DNA of 64,000 bases from the NCBI RefSeq assembly GCF_006443095.1, contig NZ_VFWZ01000001.1, positions 372,001 through 436,000 on the forward strand. Reading direction: 5' to 3'. The DNA is from Aquimarina algicola (GTDB taxonomy: Bacteria; Bacteroidota; Bacteroidia; Flavobacteriales; Flavobacteriaceae). Of the stretch, positions 24,314 to 33,055 are shown in pieces. A program made the position numbers and the translations under genes. How positions within the stretch are numbered: the first letter of the stretch is position 1; every line of letters begins with the position of its first letter. The notes under the pieces were generated by a model that was given only the letters and a program-made list of their open reading frames with translations, did not search any database and had not been told where the DNA came from.

Positions 24314-26758
24314 ATGAACGTTCTAAAATTTGGAGGTTCGTCTGTTGCTAATGCTGCAACAATAGAAAACGTAATAGAAATCATTCAAAAACAATCAAAC
24401 TCCTCTCCTATTTATGTAGTTGTCTCAGCAATGGGAGGCGTTACAGATTTATTATTAAAGGCCGGAAAACAAGCATCTCATAATGATGAAGAGTATAAAA
24501 ATACTTTGGCAGAAATAGAACAAAGACATTTTGAAGCAATTAAAACTCTTATTCCTGTTTTATCACAAAGTGCTATCATAAGTAAAGTAAAATCAGAGCT
24601 TAATGCTTTAGAATCTATCTGCGAAGGTATTTACTTACTAAGTGAGCTATCACCAAAAACAATAGCAGTGATTTCTAGTTTTGGTGAGATGTTATCTTCA
24701 TACATTATTTCTGAAGCTGCAAAAGCAAAAGGATTAGATATTACATTAAAAGATTCAAGAGATCTTATTGTAAAAGCAGAAAATGGAAAAGTAGCAATCC
24801 ATTATAATGAAACAAATAAAAGAATACAAGAGTTTCAAAAAAACAATACACATAGAGTTACTTTATTTCCTGGTTTTGTTGCCAGAACACAAGAGGGTGA
24901 GCCTACAACATTAGGCCGAGGAGGATCAGATTTTACTGCAGCTATTCTTGCAGCAGCCTTAGAAGCAAATGAGCTACACATTTGGACTGATGTAAGTGGT
25001 ATGTATACAGCAAACCCAAAACTAGTAAAACAAGCTAAGCCTGTATCACATATTTCTTATCATGAGGCTATGGAATTATCACATTTTGGTGCTAAAGTCA
25101 TTTATCCTCCAACCATACATCCTGTGCTCGAGAACAATATTCCGATTCTGATCAAAAATACCTTTAATCCTTCAGACAAGGGTACACTTATAACCAGAAC
25201 TGTCGATGATAGAAAAAAACCGGTTACAGGAATAAGTCATATCGAAAACATCGCTATTATCTCATTAGAAGGTAGTGGTATGGTAGGTATTCCAGGGTTT
25301 TCAAAGCGTTTATTTGAAACTTTATTTTTAGAGAATATTAATATTATACTAATCACTCAAGCTTCCTCAGAACATTCAATATGTTTGGCTGTAGAAGCAG
25401 AAGATGCCGAAAAAGCTAAACATGTTCTTGATATTGCTTTTGAGTTTGAAATTTCGAAAGGAAAACTAGACCCCGTAAAAATTGAGCATCATGCAGCTAT
25501 TGTTGCTTTGGTTGGTGATAACATGTATCATCATCAAGGATTAAGTGGTAAAATGTTTAGTACCCTTGGTAAAAACAATGTAAATATAAGAGCAATAGCA
25601 CAAGGAGCTTCAGAAAAAAATATATCTGTAGTCATAGAGAAAAAAGATATTAAAAAAGCACTCAATGTTTTACATGAACGCTTTTTTGAAGTAAAAACAA
25701 AACAGCTCAATCTTTTTATTACCGGTGTAGGAAATGTAGGGAGTAAACTTTTGGAGCAATTAGAACAACAAAAAGAATATTTAAAAAATAAATTACAACT
25801 AAAAATTAGAGTAGTTGGACTCTCTAACTCCAGAAAAATGATTTTTGACGAAAGTGGAGTGAACTTAAAAAAATGGCAAGAAGTACTCACATCGGGAGAA
25901 ACAGCAGATGCAACCGCTTTTTTCAATAGAGCAAAAGAAATGAACTTACGGAACTCCATTTTTGTAGACAATACTGCTAATCCTGATATCGCAAATGTGT
26001 ATAAGCATTACCTCAAAGAAAGTATGGCAGTTGTAACTTGTAATAAAATCGCTTGCGCAGATGCTTATATTCATTATGAAGAATTACAAAACTTATCAAG
26101 AAAATTTAGTGCTTCTTTTTTATATGAAACTAATGTTGGTGCAGGTTTACCGATAATTGATACATTAAATAACCTTATCGCTTCCGGAGATAATATTCAT
26201 AAAATTCAGGCTGTATTATCAGGAAGTTTAAATTTTGTTTTTAATAATTACAAAGAAGATATTTTATTTCATGATGTTGTACAACAAGCTAAAGAAGAAG
26301 GATATACAGAACCAGATCCCAAGATAGATTTAAGTGGTGTGGATGTAGCTCGAAAAATATTAATCTTAGCCAGAGAAAGTGGTAAAGTTATGGAACTTGA
26401 AGATATCGAAAATGATGCATTTTTACCAAAAGAAACCTTGAACACAAAATCAGTAGAAGAATTTTTTGTATCTCTACAGAAAAATGAAGAGCATTTTAAA
26501 GCTATTTTGCAAGAAGCTTCTCAAAAAGATTGTAGGTTGAAATATGTAGCTCAGTACGAAGACGGAAAAGCAAAAGTAGGATTACAACACATACCTGCTG
26601 ATCATCCATTTTATAACTTAGAAGGAAGTGATAACATTGTATTATTTTATACGGATAGATATCCACAACAACCTCTTATTGTAAAAGGAGCCGGTGCCGG
26701 AGCAGCCGTAACAGCTTCAGGTATTTTTGCAGATATTATTAGGATCGGGAAAAAATAG
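24314..26758 (+). CDS. thrA: Bifunctional aspartate kinase / homoserine dehydrogenase I
   Basis: The product is 814 aa, the length of ThrA. The N-terminal kinase domain has VLKFGGSSVANAATIENV and the substrate loop TTLGRGGSDFTAAILAAAL. Two ACT regulatory domains occupy about 310-460. The homoserine dehydrogenase half begins with LFITGVGNVGSKLLEQL and contains VVTCNKIACA and the catalytic region YTEPDPKIDLSGVDVARKILILARE. It catalyses the first and third steps from aspartate to threonine and is usually inhibited by threonine through the ACT domains. It is followed by thrB after 10 bp. Confidence 0.97.
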   Translation: MNVLKFGGSSVANAATIENVIEIIQKQSNSSPIYVVVSAMGGVTDLLLKAGKQASHNDEEYKNTLAEIEQRHFEAIKTLIPVLSQSAIISKVKSELNALESICEGIYLLSELSPKTIAVISSFGEMLSSYIISEAAKAKGLDITLKDSRDLIVKAENGKVAIHYNETNKRIQEFQKNNTHRVTLFPGFVARTQEGEPTTLGRGGSDFTAAILAAALEANELHIWTDVSGMYTANPKLVKQAKPVSHISYHEAMELSHFGAKVIYPPTIHPVLENNIPILIKNTFNPSDKGTLITRTVDDRKKPVTGISHIENIAIISLEGSGMVGIPGFSKRLFETLFLENINIILITQASSEHSICLAVEAEDAEKAKHVLDIAFEFEISKGKLDPVKIEHHAAIVALVGDNMYHHQGLSGKMFSTLGKNNVNIRAIAQGASEKNISVVIEKKDIKKALNVLHERFFEVKTKQLNLFITGVGNVGSKLLEQLEQQKEYLKNKLQLKIRVVGLSNSRKMIFDESGVNLKKWQEVLTSGETADATAFFNRAKEMNLRNSIFVDNTANPDIANVYKHYLKESMAVVTCNKIACADAYIHYEELQNLSRKFSASFLYETNVGAGLPIIDTLNNLIASGDNIHKIQAVLSGSLNFVFNNYKEDILFHDVVQQAKEEGYTEPDPKIDLSGVDVARKILILARESGKVMELEDIENDAFLPKETLNTKSVEEFFVSLQKNEEHFKAILQEASQKDCRLKYVAQYEDGKAKVGLQHIPADHPFYNLEGSDNIVLFYTDRYPQQPLIVKGAGAGAAVTASGIFADIIRIGKK

Positions 26759-26768
26759 AGAACATATC

Positions 26769-27698
26769 ATGAGTAAAAGTCTAAAAATATTTGCTCCGGC
26801 AACAGTAGCTAATTTATCGTGTGGTTTTGATGTCTTAGGGTGTTGTTTGGATACTGTAGGTGATGAAATGGTGATTTCACTTTCATCTACGCCTGGTGTA
26901 AAAATCACTAAAATTGTTGGAGCAACACTTCCTTTCGAAACACATAAAAATGTTGCAGGTGTTGCTACAGAAGCACTTCTAAAAGAATATGGAAAAAACA
27001 TTGGAATCGAGATAGAGATTTACAAAAAGATAAAAGCCGGTAGTGGTATTGGTAGCAGTGCTGCAAGTAGTGCCGGAGCTGTTTGGGCTGTAAATCATTT
27101 ACTCGATTCTCCTTTTACTCCAAATCAATTGATCCCATTTGCAATGGAAGGTGAAAAACTGGCAAGTGGTAATGCCCATGCAGATAATGTGGCTCCTGCC
27201 CTACTTGGTGGTTTTACATTGGTTAGAAGTTACTCGCCTTTGGATGTAATCAAATTACACACTCCAAAAGATCTTTTTATGACAGTTATCCACCCACAAA
27301 TAGAAGTAAAAACCTCTGATTCTAGATCAGTGATTAAAAATAAAGTATCATTACAAAAAGCAATTCATCAGTGGGGTAATGTAGGAGGATTAGTCGCCGG
27401 TCTATATACAGAAGATTATCAACTTATCGGTCGCAGTCTTGAAGATGTAATTATAGAACCATTACGTTCTATTTTAATTCCAGAATTTGATACTGTAAAA
27501 ACAACAGCGCTCAAAAATGGGGCTTTAGGTTGCGGAATATCAGGTTCAGGCCCTTCTATTTTTGCATTAAGCCGAGGAAATCAAAATGCTATTGTAATTG
27601 CAGAACACATCAAAAAAATATATGATACAACGGGAATTGATTTTGATATTCATGTTTCAAAAATTAATAATAACGGAGTTAAAATTTTAAATAACTAA
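26769..27698 (+). CDS. thrB: Homoserine kinase
   Basis: Started at the ATG at 26769 (10 bp after thrA) the product is 309 aa, as expected for a GHMP homoserine kinase. An ATG at 26727 would lie inside thrA. Motifs are APATVANLSCGFDVLG at the N-terminus, the GHMP ATP loop GSGIGSSAASSAGAVWAV and the C-terminal GALGCGISGSGPSIFAL. It phosphorylates homoserine for ThrC. It is followed by a Rid-family gene after 3 bp. Confidence 0.96.
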   Translation: MSKSLKIFAPATVANLSCGFDVLGCCLDTVGDEMVISLSSTPGVKITKIVGATLPFETHKNVAGVATEALLKEYGKNIGIEIEIYKKIKAGSGIGSSAASSAGAVWAVNHLLDSPFTPNQLIPFAMEGEKLASGNAHADNVAPALLGGFTLVRSYSPLDVIKLHTPKDLFMTVIHPQIEVKTSDSRSVIKNKVSLQKAIHQWGNVGGLVAGLYTEDYQLIGRSLEDVIIEPLRSILIPEFDTVKTTALKNGALGCGISGSGPSIFALSRGNQNAIVIAEHIKKIYDTTGIDFDIHVSKINNNGVKILNN

Positions 27699-27701
27699 AG
27701 C

Positions 27702-28064
27702 ATGCAGCAACGTAAAAAAGTAAGCAGCGGAGCACCTTGGGAAGATATTGTTGGATATTCTAGGGCAATACAAGTAGGAAATACAATAGAAATTGCAGGC
27801 ACTACAGCAAAAGGTAATGATGAATATGAGCAAACTCATGCTATCATTAAAATTGCTGAAAAATCACTTCACGAACTTGGCGCAGATTTAAGCCACGTGA
27901 TTCGTACACGAATATATTGCACAAACATTGCTAATTGGGAGAAAATTGGCAAAGCACACGGAGAATTCTTTAGAACTGTAAAGCCTGTATCGACAATGGT
28001 AGAAGTTTCTAAATTAATAAATCCGGATATTTTGGTAGAAATAGAGTTTTCTGCTGTCTTATAA
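27702..28064 (+). CDS. Rid family (YjgF/YER057c) protein lacking the canonical Arg
   Basis: The product is 120 aa. The Rid fold is clear: GYSRAIQVGNTIEIAGTTA, KSLHELGADLSHVIRTRIY, and the C-terminal VEVSKLINPDILVEIEFSAV. RidA proper deaminates 2-aminoacrylate and uses an Arg in PARSCVEVARL. Here the corresponding segment is PVSTMVEVSKL, with Ser in place of the Arg, so it belongs to a Rid subgroup that probably lacks imine deaminase activity or uses another residue (inference). Its place between thrB and thrC suggests a role linked to threonine or isoleucine metabolism. Gaps are 3 bp upstream and 25 bp downstream. Confidence 0.9.
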   Translation: MQQRKKVSSGAPWEDIVGYSRAIQVGNTIEIAGTTAKGNDEYEQTHAIIKIAEKSLHELGADLSHVIRTRIYCTNIANWEKIGKAHGEFFRTVKPVSTMVEVSKLINPDILVEIEFSAVL

Positions 28065-28089
28065 ATACTAAAAATAATCATAATAAACA

Positions 28090-29379
28090 ATGAACTATTA
28101 TAGTTTACATAACCATACCTTAAAAGTATGTTTTTCTGAAGCAGTCATACAAGGATTAGCTCCTGATAGAGGGCTATACTTTCCTGAAGATATTAAACCT
28201 TTACCAACATCTTTTTTTGAAAATATAGACAAATTAGATAATACCGAAATAGCGTTTCAGACCATAAAACAATTTGTTGGAGATGAAATCCCTGAACAGG
28301 AATTAAAAAATATCTTGTCTGATGTGTTAAGTTTTGATTTTCCTATTGTACCAATTTCGGATAATATAGCAAGTTTAGAACTTTTTCATGGGCCAACTAT
28401 GGCTTTCAAAGATGTGGGCGCACGTTTTATGGCTAGATGTCTAGGGTATTTTAATAAGGATAATGATAACAATGTAACAGTTTTGGTTGCAACTTCTGGA
28501 GATACAGGAGGCGCAGTTGCAAAAGGTTTTTTAGGAGTAAAAGGAGTTGACGTGGTTATTTTGTATCCATCCGGAAAAGTGAGTGACATTCAAGAAAGAC
28601 AATTAACTACACTTGGTCAAAATATCACCGCTTTGCAGGTAGATGGCGTTTTTGATGATTGCCAAGATATGGTGAAAACAGCATTTTTGGATACAGAAAT
28701 AACCAATCATAGACAACTTACTTCTGCCAATTCTATAAACATTGCAAGATGGTTGCCTCAATTATTTTACTTCGTATTTGCTTACAAACAATTGAAAAAC
28801 AATCATAAAGATCTTGTTTTTTCTGTGCCTAGTGGAAATTTTGGAAATATTTGTGCTGGTATTGTTGCTCACAAGTTAGGTCTGCCTGTTAAGCATTTTA
28901 TAGCTTCGACAAATAGTAATGATACAGTAGTGAGGTATCTCGAAACATCAAATTATGATCCTAAACCTTCTAAAGCTACAATCTCGAATGCAATGGATGT
29001 AGGTAACCCTAGTAATTTTGTTAGAATTCAAAAATTATTTAATGATAGTTTTCAAGAACTAAAGAATGATTTTTCTGCATATAGCTTTGATGACGATCAG
29101 ACTAGAGAAGGAATGAAAGAAATATACAACAAAACCCAATATATCGCTGATCCACATGGTGCAATTGGGTATTTAGGTCTTAAAAAACATCAGCTTTCTG
29201 ATGATGAATATGGCGTTTTTCTTGAAACAGCGCATCCTGTAAAGTTTTTAGACACAGTAAAAGATACTTTGGATACTACTATTGAAATCCCTCCTCAAAT
29301 TGAGAAAGTGATGAACAAGGAAAAGAAAAGTATTGCAATAAAAGGATATAAAGAATTAAAGGAGTTTTTATTACAATAA
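28090..29379 (+). CDS. thrC: Threonine synthase
   Basis: The product is 429 aa, matching the shorter bacterial ThrC class. The N-terminal signature is LHNHTLKVCFSEAVIQGLAPDRGLYFP. The PLP lysine is in FHGPTMAFKDVGARFM. The phosphate loop is VATSGDTGGAVAKGF. Further conserved are SANSINIARWLPQLFYFV and FSVPSGNFGNICAG. It converts O-phosphohomoserine to threonine. It is the last gene of the operon and its stop codon lies inside a strong terminator hairpin. Confidence 0.97.
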   Translation: MNYYSLHNHTLKVCFSEAVIQGLAPDRGLYFPEDIKPLPTSFFENIDKLDNTEIAFQTIKQFVGDEIPEQELKNILSDVLSFDFPIVPISDNIASLELFHGPTMAFKDVGARFMARCLGYFNKDNDNNVTVLVATSGDTGGAVAKGFLGVKGVDVVILYPSGKVSDIQERQLTTLGQNITALQVDGVFDDCQDMVKTAFLDTEITNHRQLTSANSINIARWLPQLFYFVFAYKQLKNNHKDLVFSVPSGNFGNICAGIVAHKLGLPVKHFIASTNSNDTVVRYLETSNYDPKPSKATISNAMDVGNPSNFVRIQKLFNDSFQELKNDFSAYSFDDDQTREGMKEIYNKTQYIADPHGAIGYLGLKKHQLSDDEYGVFLETAHPVKFLDTVKDTLDTTIEIPPQIEKVMNKEKKSIAIKGYKELKEFLLQ

Positions 29380-29407
29380 AAACTCCTTTAATCAATTATT
29401 TTTTTTT
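29356..29407 (+). terminator. Terminator overlapping the thrC stop codon
   Basis: The arms ttaaaggagttttta and taaaaactcctttaa (15 bp) enclose a 6-base loop. The thrC stop codon is at the right arm. A run of ten T lies 7 nt downstream. It ends the thr operon. Confidence 0.85.
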
Positions 29408-29421
29408 CGAAAAGATGTTGT

Positions 29422-30306
29422 TTACTGGTTTGCCAGTGACTTCATTACTTTGTACACAATATCTGTAGTAGAAGCTAAATATTTAAAATTAACGGTGGTG
29501 TATTTATCTTCACTTTGTCTTACAAAAGGAGAATTATCAGCATTTTTTAGTTCTGCTGTAAGTGTTACTGTCTCATAACCAAAGTTTGCAAAAAATCTAC
29601 TTTCAGGTGTTGCAACAGTTCTTTTGTAGACAGGAACAGGAGATTCTATACGATACAAAGACTCTAAACTAATATTTGAAGCTAGAAGTTCAATAGCTCG
29701 ATCCTCGTCATTATCCCATCCCATATAATCTGCTCTATGCATAGAATGAATTTTATAACCATCTTCTTTTAATTTTTTGGTAAACATTCTGGTTCCCACC
29801 ATATTACTTTTCCAATGATCAAAGAATACGACCATAAAATTTTTATTCCTGTTTTCTAATTTTGCGATTTTTTGAGCAACATAATAAGCTATGGCAACTC
29901 CTGTTGCGTTATGAACAGCTCCCGGGCTGTCTTCAACAGTATCATAATGTGCTGCAATCACAACATATTCATCTCCTCCATTGGTTGAAGGAATTTCAGC
30001 GTAGATATTTACTCCATTAAATATTTCTCCTTTCTTGTTTTTTACGTTATACGTATGTCTTTCTGGTTTAAGTCCACTCTCTTTTAGAGAATTGTATAAA
30101 AAATCTGCAGAAACTTTTCGTTCAGAGCTACTAAACCTGCTCGAAAGCTTCTTTCGTCCTTTTATAGGTTCATGTCCTGTGAGTTTAGCAACAATATTCC
30201 GCTGAATATTGAAGATCTCAGCTTCTATTCGGTCTTGTTCAGATTGAGCTGGGGCTATCTGAGTTATAAAAACGAATAATAGTAGAATTGTTCTATAATA
30301 CTTCAT
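29422..30306 (-). CDS. M28 family peptidase-like protein with altered metal site
   Basis: Started at the ATG at 30306, directly before a signal peptide (MKYYRTILLLFVFITQIAPAQ), the product is 294 aa. The M28 fold is recognisable: AAHYDTVEDSPGAVHNATGVA, then VVFFDHWKSNMVGTRMF, and ADYMGWDND. The first His-x-Asp is kept, but the bridging Asp of GAxDNASG is His (GAVHNATG), and the Glu-Glu pair of the general base is replaced by Trp-Lys. It may bind a different metal set or be inactive. Location is periplasmic or secreted. It is convergent with thrC. Confidence 0.82.
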   Translation of the reverse strand: MKYYRTILLLFVFITQIAPAQSEQDRIEAEIFNIQRNIVAKLTGHEPIKGRKKLSSRFSSSERKVSADFLYNSLKESGLKPERHTYNVKNKKGEIFNGVNIYAEIPSTNGGDEYVVIAAHYDTVEDSPGAVHNATGVAIAYYVAQKIAKLENRNKNFMVVFFDHWKSNMVGTRMFTKKLKEDGYKIHSMHRADYMGWDNDEDRAIELLASNISLESLYRIESPVPVYKRTVATPESRFFANFGYETVTLTAELKNADNSPFVRQSEDKYTTVNFKYLASTTDIVYKVMKSLANQ

Positions 30307-30404
30307 TTTGTAGGTTTTGTACACTTTCCTTTTTTAACACAAAATTATGAAAAAAATGTTATTGATGCAATTTTGTATTTTAGGGGCGAAAATTAATAAT
30401 TAAA

Positions 30405-30986
30405 ATGAACATCTCAAAAACCATACCTTTTATTATTTTGGCTATTTTATTGACACAATGCCAGACAACCAAAAATAACGAAAACCTTTTAATAGCACCT
30501 GATGGCTGGAAATCTGAAATCATAGCGTTTCCTTTAAGCTTCGCTCCTGATTTACAATACACAGGTAATGAACATGTTAGGTTTACTCCAGAATGGGCAA
30601 ATAAAGATTCAAATGATTATTTTTCATACGTTTTTTTATGGAACATCGATCAAAAACCAAATTTGTCTGCTGAAAAACTAGAAAATGAACTTGAAGAATA
30701 TTATGATGGACTGATGCAATCGGTATCAAAAGGCCAGAATATAGAGGTTCCTATCAAATCCAAAGCTTTTTTTGAGCAATTGAACGAATCTTCTTTTGTA
30801 GGTAAAGTGCTTACTTACGATGCTTTTATCACAAAAGATAAAGTCAATTTAAATATTATTGTCAACTATTCGTTTTGCGAAAAATCAAAAAAATATCAAG
30901 TATTATTTAAAATCTCTCCTCAAACCCCTGAACATGCTGTCTGGAAAAAATTAGATAAAGTTTCTCTTCTCGAAAATTGTCGTTGA
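30405..30986 (+). CDS. Lipoprotein of unknown function
   Basis: The product is 193 aa. The lipobox is LLTQC (Cys19 or so). After a short linker come FTPEWANKDSNDYFSYVFLWNID and a charged helix (EKLENELEEYYDGLMQS). The second half has strands such as LTYDAFITKDKVNLNIIVNYSFC and KYQVLFKISPQTPEHAVWKKLD. I recognise the overall pattern from flavobacterial hypothetical proteins but cannot name a domain. No active site is visible. It is divergent from the M28-like gene and convergent with the NUDIX gene. Confidence 0.75.
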   Translation: MNISKTIPFIILAILLTQCQTTKNNENLLIAPDGWKSEIIAFPLSFAPDLQYTGNEHVRFTPEWANKDSNDYFSYVFLWNIDQKPNLSAEKLENELEEYYDGLMQSVSKGQNIEVPIKSKAFFEQLNESSFVGKVLTYDAFITKDKVNLNIIVNYSFCEKSKKYQVLFKISPQTPEHAVWKKLDKVSLLENCR

Positions 30987-31019
30987 TACCTGTCAGTTTT
31001 AAATATATATATTATATCA

Positions 31020-31592
31020 TTATTTATGTAATAGAAACCATTGTAAAGCTATTATCGTTTTAGCGTCATTAATTTTACTATTATTGAGCAAAGAGTCTAT
31101 CTCTGATATAGGATATTTACAAAGTTGTATATCTTCGTTTTCTTCTTTTACCCCTCCTCCTTCTGCTATCTTATCATTTGAGGTTACTTCTGCATAATAA
31201 AGATACATACGTTCTGAGGACACCCCGGGCGTGGCATAAAATTTTGAAATTAACTGTAATTGACTAGCCCTATAACCTGTTTCTTCTTCAACTTCTCGAA
31301 TAGCACAGGTTACAGGGTCTTCATCTTTTTCAATTCCTCCCGCCGGAAGCTCTACAAGCCAACCATCATTATCTCGTTGAGTGGTTGGATATCTAAATTG
31401 ATTAATCAATAACACGTTTTGGGTATCTTTTTCGAAAAGCAAAACAGCAACACAATCACCTTTATCCAACATCTCACGCGAATAAGATATTGTATTTTCA
31501 TTATGAAAACGATCATGAGTAATCGTCGCTTTTTTTATTTTTAAAAATCCCTCATATACTAGATTTTCTTTGTCGATTTTATATTTCATCAA
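31020..31592 (-). CDS. NUDIX hydrolase (ADP-ribose pyrophosphatase-like)
   Basis: The product is 190 aa, starting at a double Met; either may be used. The NUDIX box GGIEKDEDPVTCAIREVEEETGY fits G(x5)E(x7)REUxEExGU exactly and supplies the Mg-binding Glu residues. The flanking LVELPAGG and FYATPGVSSERMYLYYAEV are typical of the ADP-ribose/GDP-mannose pyrophosphatase (NudF/NudK) group. It cleaves nucleoside diphosphate sugars to a nucleoside monophosphate and a sugar phosphate; the substrate is not decided by sequence. It lies 85 bp downstream of the M20 gene on the same strand. Confidence 0.9.
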   Translation of the reverse strand: MMKYKIDKENLVYEGFLKIKKATITHDRFHNENTISYSREMLDKGDCVAVLLFEKDTQNVLLINQFRYPTTQRDNDGWLVELPAGGIEKDEDPVTCAIREVEEETGYRASQLQLISKFYATPGVSSERMYLYYAEVTSNDKIAEGGGVKEENEDIQLCKYPISEIDSLLNNSKINDAKTIIALQWFLLHK

Positions 31593-31677
31593 TTATATCT
31601 TAAAATCAAAATAGTATTTACAATATATTGATTTTTTGACATGAAAACTTTTAAATATATATCAAACTTATTTTAAA

Positions 31678-32973
31678 TTATTTAGACATTCCTGCTTGTG
31701 ATATTAAAATCAATAGTGCCATTTTTATATTTTTACTTCCTTCTATATTTGACCATGATTCATTTAAAGAATGTGCTCCTTTTCCCTTTCCTCCTCGGCT
31801 AATTGTTATTGCAGGTATGTTTTTTGCAATAGGAATATTACTATTTGTAGAGCCTGTTCTTACTTTTGGTTTAATATCCAAATATGTAGCGACACTAATA
31901 GCTCTTTGTATTAAAGGTAAATCTTCTGATAATTGTCCGGATGGCCTATCACCTATCGGAATCATTTCTAAAGTTACTTTATCTTTTATACCAGAAGCAT
32001 TATAATCGGATTCTGCTTGCTGCATACATTTTTTTAGGATTGCATCGATCTCAACTAATCTTTCAGGGCTTAGAGATCGCATATCAATTTCCATCCAGGA
32101 CTCAAAAGGAATAGAGTTTACAGAAGTCCCTCCTCCTATTCTACCAATATTAAATGAGGTTTTCAGACCCTTTTGATTTGTATATTCGCTAGCTGCTTTT
32201 GTAAACAATTGTATTGCATTACCTAATGCATGGTGCGGATTAGCAAGACCAAAAGAACCCCAAGAATGGCCTCCTTTACCTTTAAAAACAACTTTGTAAC
32301 GTTTAGACCCCAACCCCCCATTAATAATACGTCCTTTACTGCCTCCATCAATGGAGATCCAAGAGTCAATTTTGATATCAGAAGCTTCGCTGAATAAATG
32401 CTTTACCCCTCTTAAGTCTCCTAAGCCTTCTTCTCCAACACTGCCTACAAAGACAATATCTGCCTCCGTCTTTATTTTTGCAATATTCATAGCTTTTAAT
32501 ACGGTAAGTAACATCGCCATAGCTCTTGTATTATCACCAATCCCCGGTGCAGTATAGGTGTTACCCTCTATTTTAACTTTTACATCTGTTTCTTCAGGAA
32601 AAACAGTATCAATGTGTGCATCTAATACAACGGTAGTGTCATTATTTTTACCTTTTCGAAGTGCTAATACATTACCTACAGCATCGATCCAGACACTATC
32701 TACTCCTATTTCAGCAAACATTTCTACATATTTTTTTGCTCTTTTGGTTTCTTTGAATGGAGGAGCAGGGATTTCATTAAGAGTAATCATATTTTTAATA
32801 GTCTCTTCATCGAGATCATCAATTTTTTGTAGAGCTGTTTGTATCGTTTTATCTTTTGTTAATTTGTTAATTTCTTTACTATATTCTTTTTTTGGTATTA
32901 CGGGTTCACTTTGTGAATACATTGTGAAACAAAATAATGTTGTTAAGATTGTTATATATATATATTTATCCAT
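31678..32973 (-). CDS. Secreted M20 family metallopeptidase
   Basis: Started at the ATG at 32973 the product is 431 aa and begins with a signal peptide (DKYIYITILTTLFCFTMYSQ). Upstream codons lie in a hairpin and are unlikely to be translated. Metal ligands of the di-zinc site are visible: VVLDAHIDTVF, PGIGDNTRAM, the catalytic Glu pair in GSVGEEGLGDLRG and the C-terminal His in KGAHSLNESW. The dimerisation domain is inserted in the middle. It resembles the tripeptidase T and carboxypeptidase G2 group. It follows the Sus-type operon on the same strand, so the imported ligand may be peptide-like (inference). Confidence 0.9.
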   Translation of the reverse strand: MDKYIYITILTTLFCFTMYSQSEPVIPKKEYSKEINKLTKDKTIQTALQKIDDLDEETIKNMITLNEIPAPPFKETKRAKKYVEMFAEIGVDSVWIDAVGNVLALRKGKNNDTTVVLDAHIDTVFPEETDVKVKIEGNTYTAPGIGDNTRAMAMLLTVLKAMNIAKIKTEADIVFVGSVGEEGLGDLRGVKHLFSEASDIKIDSWISIDGGSKGRIINGGLGSKRYKVVFKGKGGHSWGSFGLANPHHALGNAIQLFTKAASEYTNQKGLKTSFNIGRIGGGTSVNSIPFESWMEIDMRSLSPERLVEIDAILKKCMQQAESDYNASGIKDKVTLEMIPIGDRPSGQLSEDLPLIQRAISVATYLDIKPKVRTGSTNSNIPIAKNIPAITISRGGKGKGAHSLNESWSNIEGSKNIKMALLILISQAGMSK

Positions 32974-32988
32974 TAGAATAGCATTAGA

Positions 32989-33027
32989 ATAAGCTCGGAA
33001 TAATGACGGATCATTGACCGAGCTTAT
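32989..33027 (-). other. Hairpin between the Sus lipoprotein and M20 genes
   Basis: Outer arms ataagctcgg and ccgagcttat (10 bp) enclose a second stem aatga/tcatt. There is no U-tract, so this is more likely an mRNA processing or stability element, or a weak terminator, at the end of the Sus operon. Confidence 0.5.
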
Positions 33028-33055
33028 CATTGGTTAACTCAAATTATATGTGATG

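Noticed and set aside
25534-25971. 145-codon minus-strand frame inside thrA
   Set aside because: It is antisense to the strongly conserved thrA sequence, lacks a promoter or recognisable domain, and follows from codon usage of the real gene.
32558-32992. 144-codon plus-strand frame opposite the M20 gene
   Set aside because: Shadow of a conserved metallopeptidase; low-complexity Ser/Ile composition.
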